Of a stretch of DNA of 64,000 nt, positions 44,620 through 53,438 are shown piece by piece (the stretch's first letter is position 1; each line of letters begins with the position of its first letter). Source of the DNA: Rhodocyclales bacterium (lineage in GTDB: Bacteria; Pseudomonadota; Gammaproteobacteria; Burkholderiales; Rhodocyclaceae); assembly GCA_003105015.1 (NCBI GenBank), contig PQAF01000027.1, positions 62,001 to 126,000 on the forward strand, written 5' to 3'. The notes under the pieces are model-generated. The model was given only the letters and a program-made list of their open reading frames with translations, made no database searches and had not been told where the DNA came from. A program made the translations under genes and the position numbers.

Positions 44620-46017
44620 TCAGTACGAGCCGGCCGCCGCGAAGTTCTCGAAACGGGTGTATTCGCCCAGGAAGGTGACGCGCACCGTGCCGATGGGGCC
44701 GTTGCGCTGCTTGAGGATGTTGATCTCGGCCGAGCCCTTGTCCGGCGAATCGGGGTTGTACACCTCGTCGCGGTAGATGGCGATGATGACGTCGGCGTCC
44801 TGCTCGATGGCGCCGGATTCGCGCAGGTCGGACATCACCGGGCGCTTGTTCGGCCGCGATTCGACGTTGCGCGAGAGCTGCGACAGCGCCACCACCGGCA
44901 CGTGCAGTTCCTTGGCCAGGGCCTTCACCGAGCGCGATATCTCGGAGATCTCGGTGGCGCGGTTCTCGCCGTCGCGCACCGAGGACATCAGCTGCAGGTA
45001 GTCGATGACGATCAGGCCGAGCTTGCCGCACTGGCGGTAGAGGCGGCGGGCGCGGGCACGCAGCTCGGTGGAATTCAGAGCCGGCGTCTCGTCGATGTGG
45101 ATCGGCGCCTCGTGCAGCTTGCCCAGCGCGAAGGTCATGCGTTGCCACTCGTCGTCGTTGAGCCGTCCGGTGCGCACGCGGTGCTGGTCGAGGCGGCCGA
45201 CCGAGGAGAGGAAGCGCATGGCGAGCTGGGTGCCCGGCATTTCCATCGAGAAGATCGCCACCGGCAGCTTCGACTCCAGCGCCACGTGCTCGGCGATGTT
45301 GAGGGCGAAGGCGGTCTTGCCCATCGAGGGCCGACCGGCGACGATGACCATGTCGCCGGGCTGGAAGCCCGAGGTCTTCATGTCGAGGTCGTGGAAGCCG
45401 GTCGGAATGCCGGTGATGTCCGAGGGATGCTCGCGGTCGTAGAGTTCCTGGATGCGGTCCACCACCTGGCCCAGCAGGGGCTGGATGGCGGTAAAGCCCT
45501 CCGTCGTGCGCGAGCCGGCGTCCTTGATCTCGAAGACCTTCGACTCGGCCTCGTCGAGCAGGGCCTTGGCCTCGCGGCCGGCGGGATTCAGGGCGCTGGC
45601 GGCGATCTCGTCGCCCACGGCGACCAGCTTGCGCAGGATCGCCCGCTCGCGGACGATCTCGGCGTAGCGCTTGATGTTGGCGGCCGACGGCGTGTTGTTG
45701 GCGATCTCGCCGAGGTAGGCCATGCCGCCGGCCTGCTCGGCTTCCGCGGCCTTCTCCAGGGATTCATACACCGTCACCACGTCGGCCGGCCGCGCGGCCT
45801 CGATCAGCCGGGCGATGTGGCGGAAGATGCGGCGGTGGTCGTCGCGGTAGAAATCCGCCTCGGACACCTGGTCGGCGATGCGGTCCCAGGCGGCGTTGTC
45901 GAGCATCAGCCCGCCCAGCAGCGACTGCTCGGCCTCGATCGAGTGGGGCGGCAGCTTGAGCGCCGCGAGTTGCGGATCGCCGGATTGCTGTGAGGAAAAG
46001 ACGCGGGCTTGGGCCAT
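44620..46017 (-). CDS. dnaB: Replicative DNA helicase DnaB
   Basis: A 465-residue DnaB. The N-terminal domain (PHSIEAEQSLLGGLMLD) binds primase. The RecA-like motor has Walker A AGRPSMGKTAFALN, Walker B LIVIDYLQLM and the Arg-finger region. I start at MAQARVF (46017). Upstream in-frame codons lie inside a region with three GTGGATAA repeats and are not helicase-like. Confidence 0.97.
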   Translation of the reverse strand: MAQARVFSSQQSGDPQLAALKLPPHSIEAEQSLLGGLMLDNAAWDRIADQVSEADFYRDDHRRIFRHIARLIEAARPADVVTVYESLEKAAEAEQAGGMAYLGEIANNTPSAANIKRYAEIVRERAILRKLVAVGDEIAASALNPAGREAKALLDEAESKVFEIKDAGSRTTEGFTAIQPLLGQVVDRIQELYDREHPSDITGIPTGFHDLDMKTSGFQPGDMVIVAGRPSMGKTAFALNIAEHVALESKLPVAIFSMEMPGTQLAMRFLSSVGRLDQHRVRTGRLNDDEWQRMTFALGKLHEAPIHIDETPALNSTELRARARRLYRQCGKLGLIVIDYLQLMSSVRDGENRATEISEISRSVKALAKELHVPVVALSQLSRNVESRPNKRPVMSDLRESGAIEQDADVIIAIYRDEVYNPDSPDKGSAEINILKQRNGPIGTVRVTFLGEYTRFENFAAAGSY

Positions 46018-46074
46018 GGGGCTGTTGTGCGGATTCAAGCTTGGGAGTGTACCCGGGGCATCGCCTCGTGGCGA

Positions 46075-46121
46075 GTGGATAACCGGTGGATAAGCTGTGA
46101 AGACACGGTGGATAAGCTGTG
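46075..46121. promoter_or_regulatory. Three DnaA-box-like repeats before dnaB
   Basis: GTGGATAA occurs at 46075-46082, 46086-46093 and 46108-46115. The last two are part of the exact 15-mer GGTGGATAAGCTGTG (46085-46099 and 46107-46121). Read on the other strand each is TTATCCACC or TTATCCACT, one change from the DnaA box TTATCCACA. The spacings of 11 and 22 bp put all three on one face of the helix, 58-104 bp before the dnaB start. Confidence 0.6.
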
Positions 46122-46196
46122 GGCGGTCAAGCACGGCAGGCTTGGGCTATCATGCTCCCTTGCTGCATTCCCCTCATCCTCAATGGAGAATCGCTC

Positions 46197-46364
46197 ATGC
46201 GCGGCACCTTCTGGCCCATCGTCCTCATTGTCGTCGGCGGCCTCCTACTGCTCTCCAACCTGGGCATCCTGCCGCTGGGCGAACTGAAAGCCCTGCTCGC
46301 CAAGTGGTGGCCGCTGATCCTGATCCTCATCGGCGTCGTCTCGCTGCTGAAAAAAGGCCGCTAG
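46197..46364 (+). CDS. Small LiaF-TM/LiaI-like membrane protein
   Basis: A 55-residue protein with two hydrophobic segments: GTFWPIVLIVVGGLLLLSNLG and WWPLILILIGVVSLL. This matches the LiaI/LiaF-type transmembrane domain (DUF5668). The ATG at 46197 follows GGAGA. The gene lies alone between the dnaB promoter and the caspase-like gene. Function unknown; relatives sense envelope stress. Confidence 0.8.
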   Translation: MRGTFWPIVLIVVGGLLLLSNLGILPLGELKALLAKWWPLILILIGVVSLLKKGR

Positions 46365-46408
46365 CCGGCTAACATCCAAAACTTCATTTGCGTTCCGGAA
46401 GAACCCAC

Positions 46409-47986
46409 ATGCGCAAATCCCTCCTCCTCCGCTCGCCCGCCCGACGCCGCGCCCTGCAGCGCCTCTCGGCGTTGTCCGCCGCCAGCCTCCTGCCGCTGCG
46501 CGCCGGCGAAGCCTTCGGCTCGACCGCCTCGACCCTGAACGCCCTGCCTCGGGTGGCGCTCGTCGTCGGCAACAGCCGCTACAAGGAGGCATCGCTGAAG
46601 AACCCCGCCAACGACGCGGCGGCCATCGGCGACAACCTGAAGAAGATGGGATTTTCCGTCATCTCGCAGCTCGACACCGGCAAGGCCGCCATGGAAAACG
46701 CCATCCGCAGCTACAGCGAGCAGCTGGCGCGAAGCAAGGGCGTCGGCCTGTTCTACTTCGCCGGCCACGGCCTCCAGGTGAGTTGGCGCAATTTCCTTGT
46801 CCCGGTCGATGCCGTCCTGGATCGCGTCGAGGACATCCCCGCGCAGACCGTCGATCTGGCGGCCCTGCTCGGCGGCATCGGCAAGGCCGGCAATCCCATG
46901 AACATCGTCATCCTCGATGCCTGCCGCGACAACCCCTTCGGCGGCACCCTGAAGTCCGGCAAGGGCCTCAGCCAGATGGACGCCCCCATCGGTACCCTGC
47001 TCGCCTATGCCACGGCGCCGGGCAACGTCGCCTCGGACGGTTCGGGCGCCAACGGGCTGTATACCGAAAACCTGCTGCGCGAGATCCACACGCCGGAGGC
47101 CAAGATCGAGGACATTTTCAAGCGCGTCCGCCTGTCCGTGCGGCGCGCCTCGCAGGGCCAGCAGATCCCCTGGGAGAGCACTTCGCTCGAGGAGGATTTC
47201 TATTTCCTGCCGCCGGCCAGCGTGAAGAAGCTGTCCGAGGAGGAGCTCGAGCGCCAGTTCGCCGAGGAGGCCGCCGTCTGGGAGAAGGCACAACAGGGCT
47301 CGCAGGTCGCGGTCGTCGAGGACTACATCCGGCGCTACCCGAGCGGACGCTTCTCCGAGCTGGCCCAGGTGCGCCTCGACCGCATGCTGGCGAAGCAGGG
47401 CGAGAAGAAAGTCAGTCTCGTCAACACGGCGGCGAATCCGTTCACCAAGGGTACCGGCGTCATCGACCTCGATTACCGCGTCGGCGACCGCTATGTCTTC
47501 CGCACGCTGGACCTGCTGACGAACGTCGAGGGGCGGCGGCTCATCAACACCGTCAGTGAGGTCACCGAGGACAAGGTGATCTACAACAACGGCGCCCTCG
47601 TCACCGACCTGCTCGGCAATGTCATCAAGCGCCCGGACGGGGCGAGTTTCGGTCCCAGCCAGATGTTCATCAGCGAATACCACCTGGGCAAGAAATGGAG
47701 CACGCGTTACGCAATCCACTTCGCCAAGGGCGGACAGGACACCGTCGAGCTCGACCTTAAAGTCGTCGCGCGCGAAACCATCACCGTGCCTGCCGGCACC
47801 TTCGATTGCTTCTGCATCGAGGGCAACGGCTGGGTGCTCGGCATTGGGCAGCAGACCGATTGGAAGTTCTGGCTGGCGCCGGACAAGGTCAATCGTGCCG
47901 TCGCCATGGAAACCTGGTGGCGCAAGGGAAGTCGCATCGTCCGCTCCGACCGCCAGGAACTGGTGGCCTACACCCGCGCCGGATAA
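46409..47986 (+). CDS. Caspase-like (peptidase C14) protein with long C-terminal domain
   Basis: A 525-residue protein. A basic N-terminus with a hydrophobic stretch (about 12-32) suggests export or anchoring. A caspase-fold domain runs about 45-275 (VALVVGNSRYKEASLKNPAND), with His120 in FYFAGHGLQ and Cys172 in ILDACRDNPF forming the dyad. From residue about 345 a beta-rich domain of unknown type follows (VGDRYVFRTLD, VPAGTFDCFCIEG). Bacterial relatives occur in stress, cell-death and signalling contexts. No partner gene is obvious nearby. Confidence 0.9.
   Translation: MRKSLLLRSPARRRALQRLSALSAASLLPLRAGEAFGSTASTLNALPRVALVVGNSRYKEASLKNPANDAAAIGDNLKKMGFSVISQLDTGKAAMENAIRSYSEQLARSKGVGLFYFAGHGLQVSWRNFLVPVDAVLDRVEDIPAQTVDLAALLGGIGKAGNPMNIVILDACRDNPFGGTLKSGKGLSQMDAPIGTLLAYATAPGNVASDGSGANGLYTENLLREIHTPEAKIEDIFKRVRLSVRRASQGQQIPWESTSLEEDFYFLPPASVKKLSEEELERQFAEEAAVWEKAQQGSQVAVVEDYIRRYPSGRFSELAQVRLDRMLAKQGEKKVSLVNTAANPFTKGTGVIDLDYRVGDRYVFRTLDLLTNVEGRRLINTVSEVTEDKVIYNNGALVTDLLGNVIKRPDGASFGPSQMFISEYHLGKKWSTRYAIHFAKGGQDTVELDLKVVARETITVPAGTFDCFCIEGNGWVLGIGQQTDWKFWLAPDKVNRAVAMETWWRKGSRIVRSDRQELVAYTRAG
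47408..47417 (-). repeat. GACTGACTTT copy in the caspase-like gene
   Basis: Exact copy in antisense to the gene; the coding strand reads AAAGTCAGTC, giving KVSL with the unusual codon AGT. It is the only intragenic copy in antisense. Confidence 0.8.
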
Positions 47987-48115
47987 TGGGCCCGACCATG
48001 TTCCCCCACATTTGAATGGCAGAGACGGTCATCAATGCGACCGAGAATTTCGGCCGGATGATGTAGGAATCGACAAGCCGTACCTGCCGCCAACACACAA
48101 CCTGGGGAGAACATC

Positions 48116-49027
48116 TTGAAGAAGACCGCCGCCAGTGCGCTGTGCATCGGCTTGCTGATGCTGTCCGCGCATGTCCGCGCCGATTTCCCGGACGCGGAAA
48201 CGCTGAAGAAAACCATCGGCCAGACGCCGAACCTGGAATTCCCGGCCGAGGTTTCGAGCCTCGGCTTCTTCAGCAGACCGAGCATGGTCCTCTACAAGCC
48301 GGAAGGGGCCGGCCCCTTCCCTGCTGTGGTGCTGCATCACCAATGCGGCGGCCTCGGAAACGCGCGCTGGCAGAACGCCTCCATGCTCGACTGGGCGAAG
48401 GAAGCCGTGGCGCGCGGCTATGTCGCCCTGCTCGTCGACACGCTCGGCCCGCGCGGCGCGCAGACCCTCTGCTACGGCCCGCAGAACAACGTCACCTTCG
48501 CCACCGGCGTCAAGGACGCCCTGCAGGCGGCCGAGCACCTGCGCAAGTTCGATTTCGTGGACAAGCGGCGCATCGCGCACGCCGGTTATTCCTGGGGCGC
48601 CATGGTCGGCGTGCTGGCCAGCAGCAAGCTGTGGGGCGAGTCGCTCGCGCCCGGCGAGCGCTTCGCCGCCGCAGTGGCCTTCTACCCCGGCTGCTTCACC
48701 ATCAGGCCGAAGACCGCGCCGCAGTACGAGATCGTCCGTCCGGACATCGACCGTCCCCTGCTGGTGCTGATGGGCGCGGACGACACTGAAACACCGCCCG
48801 CCGACTGCGCGTCCAAGCTCGAGCCCGTGAAGGCGCAGGGAGCGCCGGTGGAGTGGCATATTTATCCGGCCACCACGCACTGCTGGGATTGCAGCAACCT
48901 GCACGGATTCACGAAAACGGACGCCCGGGGCAACCACGTGACCTACCGCTACGACAAGGAAATCACCGCCGATTCGGTGCGGCGGATGTTTGATTTCCTG
49001 GGAAAAGCGATGCCGGCTAGGCAATGA
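48116..49027 (+). CDS. Exported dienelactone hydrolase-like alpha/beta hydrolase
   Basis: A 303-residue protein with a signal peptide (LLMLSAHVRA). The alpha/beta-hydrolase core has the nucleophile Ser in HAGYSWGAMVGVLA, an acid in LLVLMGADDTETP, and the His in YPATTHCWDC. The start is TTG at 48116, preceded by GGGGAGA; there is no better ATG. The substrate is unknown. Its end overlaps the converging feoB gene by 11 bp. The 129-bp gap before it shows nothing clear. Confidence 0.85.
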   Translation: MKKTAASALCIGLLMLSAHVRADFPDAETLKKTIGQTPNLEFPAEVSSLGFFSRPSMVLYKPEGAGPFPAVVLHHQCGGLGNARWQNASMLDWAKEAVARGYVALLVDTLGPRGAQTLCYGPQNNVTFATGVKDALQAAEHLRKFDFVDKRRIAHAGYSWGAMVGVLASSKLWGESLAPGERFAAAVAFYPGCFTIRPKTAPQYEIVRPDIDRPLLVLMGADDTETPPADCASKLEPVKAQGAPVEWHIYPATTHCWDCSNLHGFTKTDARGNHVTYRYDKEITADSVRRMFDFLGKAMPARQ

Positions 49028-51065
49028 GCCGCAGCAGTTCGGCGCCCAGACGCGTCACGCCGGCCAGCCCCAGCGCCACGCCCACCGACAGCGCCACCGA
49101 GAAGAAGGCCTCGCGCCGGCCGAGCGTCTTCAGCATCACGGCGAAGGTCGACACGCAGGGAATGTAGAAGGTCAGGAACACCAGGAAGGTCAGTATCTGC
49201 ACCCAGTCCAGGAGCGGCGATATCTCCAGCGTGCCGAGCGCCTGGTACACCATCAGCAGCGACAGCTCCTTCCTCAGGATGCCGAACAGGATCGGCACGC
49301 CGAGCGCCACCGGCAGCCCCAGCCACCACCCCGTCACCGGCGTCAGCGCCGCGTTGATGAGGTCGTCTGCGCCGAAGTGCGCCAGCAGCGCCAGCACCAC
49401 GCTTCCGGCGACGAGCAGCGGCGTGACGATGGTGAGGATGTCGCTGGTGCGCGCCCAGGTATTGCGCAGCAGCGCCGGCCCCTGCGGCAGGCGGTAGGGC
49501 GGAATCTCCAGCACCATGCCGCGCACGTCCTCCGGGTAGCGCCGGCCGAGCAGCTTGCCGAGCACCGCCACCGTCAGCATGGCCAGGGCGAAGACGGCGA
49601 AGACGCCGGCCCCGCCCAGGTACTTGCCGCCCAGCGCCAGCACGATGGCCGAGCGCGCCGAGCAGGGCACGAAGGTGATCAGCAGCGAGGCCACGATGCG
49701 CTCGCGGCCGCGCGCCGCGGCGGCCACCGCCGAGATGGCCGGCACGTTGCAGCCGAGCCCGATGAGGAAGGGCACCGCCACGCCGCCGTGCAATCCTATT
49801 GAATGGAAGCCGCGGTCCACCACGAAGGCGACGCGGTGCATGATGCCGGATTCCTCCAGCGCCACCAGCAGCAGCACCAGCGGCAGCATGTAGGGCACGA
49901 CGATGCCGACCATGCCCACCAGCGCCTCGGCCACCGCACGGCCGACCACGCCGGCCGTGCCGTCGGGCTGCCATTGCCCGACCCATTCGGCCAGCCGCGC
50001 GGAAGTCAGTCCGTCCAGCACGGCGCTCACCTCGAACACCATGAACAGCACCAGCGCGAACACCGCCAGGCTGCCGATCAGGCCCCAGCGCGGATGCAGG
50101 AACAGCTCGTCGAGCCAGCGCTTCCAGCGCTCGCTGTCCTCCGGCGCACCCAGCCGCGTCACCGCCTCGAAAAGCAGCGCGGCGCGATGGTGGCGGTCGG
50201 CATGCAGCTCGTCGGAGAGCGGGCGCGGCAGCGTCTGCTGGGCGGCCGCGCGCGCCGCCGCCACCTCCGGCACCACGTCGGGGAAATGCTCGGCCAGCTC
50301 GCGCAGGAACCAGTCGTCGTTCTCCGCCAGCTGCATCAGCAGCAGCGGGCGCGGCACGCGGAAGGCTTCCCCGATTTCCGGCCGCGCCAGGAGCGCGTTG
50401 AGCGGCTTGAGGCCTTCGCGGATGTGTTCGCTGCAATGCTGGGCCAGCGGGCACACCTTCTCGCGCGCCGCCGCCAGCGCCGCGGCGAACAGCTCGGTCA
50501 GCCCCATCCCCATGTGCGCCACCGTCGCCACCACCGGCACGCCGAGCCGCTCCGACAATGCCTTGGGGTTCACGTAGAGGCCCTTGTCGCGCGCCTCGTC
50601 CATGCGGTTGAGCGCGATCACCATCGGCTTGCCGAGCAGCGACAGCTCCAGGCTGAGTTCGAGGTCGCGTTCCAGGGAAGTTGCATCGACCACCTGCACC
50701 AGCACGTCCGGCGCGCGGAAGGCCGCCGTCGGCTGCTGCAGCTCGTGGCGGGCGATCATCGGCCAGCGGTCGCCCCAGAGGAGGACCATCAGCACCTGCC
50801 GGTCGGCTTCGCGCAGATGGTGGAGGGACTCGATCGAAGGAAGGTCGACCAGCGAGATTTCCTCGAGGCCGATGCCGACCAGGCATTCCTCGTAGGCCGA
50901 CTCGCCGGCCAGCCGGGCGTGGCTCGGCGCCGCACTGGAGGCGGCCTGGAAGATGGTGCTCTTGCCGGACTGCCGGCGGCCGACCAGCGCGACGCGCGGT
51001 CGCCGCTCGCCGCGCAGGAGCGGCGTATGGAGCGGGATGCGGCCCGCGCCGGGTGAGGCATTCAT
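49017..51065 (-). CDS. feoB: Divergent FeoB-type ferrous iron transporter
   Basis: A 682-residue FeoB-like protein. The G domain has a G1 motif VGRRQSGKST (28-37), but G3 reads DLPSIESL (74-81) where FeoB has DLPGTYSL. G4 is NRMD. The membrane part carries two Gate motifs (GLGCNVPAISAV and FVPCSARSAIV) and ILRKELSLLMVY. No feoA or feoC is near. The loss of the G3 glycine suggests altered nucleotide cycling or another metal. ATG 51065 is chosen over 51107, as the extra residues are not conserved. Confidence 0.85.
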   Translation of the reverse strand: MNASPGAGRIPLHTPLLRGERRPRVALVGRRQSGKSTIFQAASSAAPSHARLAGESAYEECLVGIGLEEISLVDLPSIESLHHLREADRQVLMVLLWGDRWPMIARHELQQPTAAFRAPDVLVQVVDATSLERDLELSLELSLLGKPMVIALNRMDEARDKGLYVNPKALSERLGVPVVATVAHMGMGLTELFAAALAAAREKVCPLAQHCSEHIREGLKPLNALLARPEIGEAFRVPRPLLLMQLAENDDWFLRELAEHFPDVVPEVAAARAAAQQTLPRPLSDELHADRHHRAALLFEAVTRLGAPEDSERWKRWLDELFLHPRWGLIGSLAVFALVLFMVFEVSAVLDGLTSARLAEWVGQWQPDGTAGVVGRAVAEALVGMVGIVVPYMLPLVLLLVALEESGIMHRVAFVVDRGFHSIGLHGGVAVPFLIGLGCNVPAISAVAAAARGRERIVASLLITFVPCSARSAIVLALGGKYLGGAGVFAVFALAMLTVAVLGKLLGRRYPEDVRGMVLEIPPYRLPQGPALLRNTWARTSDILTIVTPLLVAGSVVLALLAHFGADDLINAALTPVTGWWLGLPVALGVPILFGILRKELSLLMVYQALGTLEISPLLDWVQILTFLVFLTFYIPCVSTFAVMLKTLGRREAFFSVALSVGVALGLAGVTRLGAELLRLIA

Positions 51066-51162
51066 TTCATCAGTTCGTCCCGCGCGAAGCGAGCGGAACA
51101 AGGGCAATGGGACTGCCCGGGATTATGAGGCCTTCCGTGCCGGGGCGCATCCTCCCGCGGAC

Positions 51163-53076
51163 TCAGACTGAGAGCGACCCCTCCCCGGACAGCGTGAAAT
51201 GGAAAGTCGCGCCCCGCTCCGGTTCGGCCTCCGCCCAGATGCGGCCGTCGTGGAGCCCGACGACGCGGGCCACGATGGCCAGGCCGATGCCGGTCCCCTC
51301 GAAATCCTCGGCGCGATGCAGGCGCTGGAAGGCGCCGAACAGGCGGTTGGCGTAGCGCGGATCGAAGCCGGCGCCGTTGTCGCGGATATGGATGACGCGC
51401 CGGCCGGACTCCTCGCGCCAGCCGAAGCCGATCTGCGCCGTTTCCCGCCGGGCGGTGAACTTCCAGGCATTGCCGAGCAGGTTCTCCAGGACGATGCGCA
51501 GCAGCTGCGGATCGCCGCGCACGACGACGCCCTCCTCGATCCGGGCGTCCAGCTTTCGCTCCGGCGCATGGTCCGCCAGCTCGCCCAGCACCTCGCGCGC
51601 CAGCCCGCTCAGGTCCACCTGCTCGAATGAAATCTCGCTGCGCCCGATCTGCGACAGGCGCAGCAGGTCGTCGATGAGGTCGCCCATGCGCAGGCTCGAC
51701 TTGATGATGCGCTCGAGGCTGTCCCGCGCCTGGGCGTCATGACAACCGTCGCAGCGCTCCTTCAGCAGCCGGGCGAAGCCGTTGATGCTGCGCACCGGCG
51801 CCCGCAGGTCGTGGGACACCGAATAGCTGAACGATTCGAGGTCGCGGGTGCGCTCCTGCACGCGGCGCTCGAGGCCGGCGTTGAGGCGGAGGATCTCCTC
51901 CTCGGCCCGCTTGCGCTCGGTGATGTCCTCCTTCACCACGATGAAATGCGTAATCGCCCCTTCCTCGTTTCTCAGCGGAGAAATCCGCGTCGCTTCCCAG
52001 AAGAGATCGCCGTTCTTCTTGCGGTTTTCCAGCTCCCCGCGCCATTCCTGGCCGCGCAACAGGGTCGACCACATGTCTGCGTAAACCTCGGGCGGCGTCG
52101 TGCCGGACTTGAGTATCCTCGGATTCTGACCCACCGCCTCGCGCCGGGAATAGCCGGTGATTTCGGTGAACTTCGGATTGACGTACTCGATCGTTCCGTC
52201 GCGGTCGGTGATGACCACGGTGGCCGGACTGTGCTCCACCGCCTGCGACAGCTTGAGCAGGGCCTTCTCGGCGTTGCGGATCTCCTCGAGATCGCGGGCG
52301 CTCTGCCGGATGTGCCGCTCGGTCTTCTCCGCCATCTGGTCGAAGGCCTCGGCCAGCTGGCCGATCTCGTCGTGCGACCTGAACCGCGTGCGCGCGTCGT
52401 AGTGGCCGGCAGCGAAGCGAAGGCTCGCCTCGGCCAGTTGCCGCAAGGGCGCCACCAGCCGCTTGCGGATGACGATGAAGCCGGCCGCTAAGAGCAGGAA
52501 GTCGAACAGCGCCAGGATGACGAGGCTCCGGACCGCCCGCGCCTCGGACTGGTCGACGTGCGCGACCAGCTTGCCGACGATGTCGTTGGTCATCGCCAGT
52601 ATGGCCGCCGCATCGGCGTAGAAATGCTCGAACTCCCGCGCGGCCCCCTCTCCGAGTTCCCGCTTTCGCAGGATGGCGGCGGCATCGGCACGGTAGTCGG
52701 CCCACGAAGCTTGCACCGAGTCGGCCAGCGGCATGATCCCGGCCGGCAGCCGCTCGATCTCGAGGCCGTCGACGCTGCCACCGTGGCTGAGCGTGCCCAG
52801 CACATGCTCGAAACGCCGGAAGTAGCCGTCGAGCGCCTGGCGATCCGTCGTCAGGCCGACGGCAAGCCGCAGCAATTCGGCCTGGGCGGCCTGGCTCAGG
52901 TAGCGCAGGCTGCCGGCCAGGTTGATCGTGGCGGCGATGCCCTCCCGCTCCTTCATCAGGGTGCGGATGACCAGGCCGTTCGCCGCCACCACCAGCAGGA
53001 TCAGCCCGAAGAAGACGGCGAACTTCTTGCTGATGGTCGGACGCAGGAGCCGGCGCGGCAGGGTCGCCTCAGCCAT
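51163..53076 (-). CDS. Membrane sensor histidine kinase (PilJ-type sensor, HAMP, PAS)
   Basis: A 637-residue kinase. A first helix (about 20-40) is followed by a periplasmic domain with SLRYLSQAAQAELLRLAVG, typical of the type IV pilus methyl-accepting N-terminal (NIT/PilJ-like) sensor. A second helix lies near 195-215, then HAMP, PAS (ITDRDGTIEYVNPKFTEITGYSR), HisKA (SVSHDLRAPVRSINGF) and HATPase (DNGAGFDPRYANRLF, GTGIGLAIV). No response regulator is adjacent. ATG 53076 follows GGGGGAGGG. NarX-like nitrate sensing is a possibility from the N-terminal domain. Confidence 0.93.
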   Translation of the reverse strand: MAEATLPRRLLRPTISKKFAVFFGLILLVVAANGLVIRTLMKEREGIAATINLAGSLRYLSQAAQAELLRLAVGLTTDRQALDGYFRRFEHVLGTLSHGGSVDGLEIERLPAGIMPLADSVQASWADYRADAAAILRKRELGEGAAREFEHFYADAAAILAMTNDIVGKLVAHVDQSEARAVRSLVILALFDFLLLAAGFIVIRKRLVAPLRQLAEASLRFAAGHYDARTRFRSHDEIGQLAEAFDQMAEKTERHIRQSARDLEEIRNAEKALLKLSQAVEHSPATVVITDRDGTIEYVNPKFTEITGYSRREAVGQNPRILKSGTTPPEVYADMWSTLLRGQEWRGELENRKKNGDLFWEATRISPLRNEEGAITHFIVVKEDITERKRAEEEILRLNAGLERRVQERTRDLESFSYSVSHDLRAPVRSINGFARLLKERCDGCHDAQARDSLERIIKSSLRMGDLIDDLLRLSQIGRSEISFEQVDLSGLAREVLGELADHAPERKLDARIEEGVVVRGDPQLLRIVLENLLGNAWKFTARRETAQIGFGWREESGRRVIHIRDNGAGFDPRYANRLFGAFQRLHRAEDFEGTGIGLAIVARVVGLHDGRIWAEAEPERGATFHFTLSGEGSLSV

Positions 53077-53374
53077 GGCGCCGCCCTCCCCCAATGTGTG
53101 CTTTCCGCATGCCCTGTTCGGCGCAGCCGCGCGCATCTGCCATGGTGCAGTTCCCATCCGTATCGACGCTTGGTATTGCTGGCAAGCCGGCTTGCCCACG
53201 GCAAGCGAACAGGCCCACGCAATGGGCACCTTCTCGGCCCGAACGACAGGTGCCCGCGAAAACTGGGGAGCACCTGAGAAAGGCGGTCTTTGGCAGGAGG
53301 CAGCGATCTGCGCCGCGCGCCCCAAGACCGGGTGTAACGAAGGTGGAAGTTAAGAGATGGCGGAGGGGGCGGCC
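53077..53374 (-). other. Long non-coding leader with alternative hairpins
   Basis: About 300 bp with no convincing gene lies before the kinase start. On the minus strand CAGGTGC (53276-53270) can pair with GCACCTG (53253-53247), and the same bases in GGGCACC (53255-53249) can instead pair with GGTGCCC (53230-53224). Both helices have 7 bp and cannot coexist. A 16-bp palindrome GGCAAGCCGGCTTGCC lies at 53181-53196. The reading frame stays open but its residues show no domain. Confidence 0.4.
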
Positions 53375-53388
53375 TTGATCGAAGTCAA
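53375..53388. promoter_or_regulatory. FNR/DNR-type box
   Basis: TTGATCGAAGTCAA matches TTGAT-N4-ATCAA in nine of ten positions. With the centre at 53381.5, a class II start would be near 53340, and a weak -10 (TTAACT, 53353-53348) lies in place. It would drive the membrane kinase through the long leader under low oxygen or nitrogen oxides. Confidence 0.55.
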
Positions 53389-53438
53389 AGCTTGACAGAA
53401 TTCCTCAACCATTCCCGGGCCACCAGTCCGAACCTGCG

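Noticed and set aside
53077..53325. 83-residue N-terminal extension of the membrane kinase
   Set aside because: The residues show no signal or domain, and the ATG at 53076 has a strong ribosome site and starts just before the first helix.
53077..53374. Cobalamin riboswitch near the nickel/cobalt transporter genes
   Set aside because: The region is downstream of nikO, not upstream of the operon, and the B12-box elements are not present.
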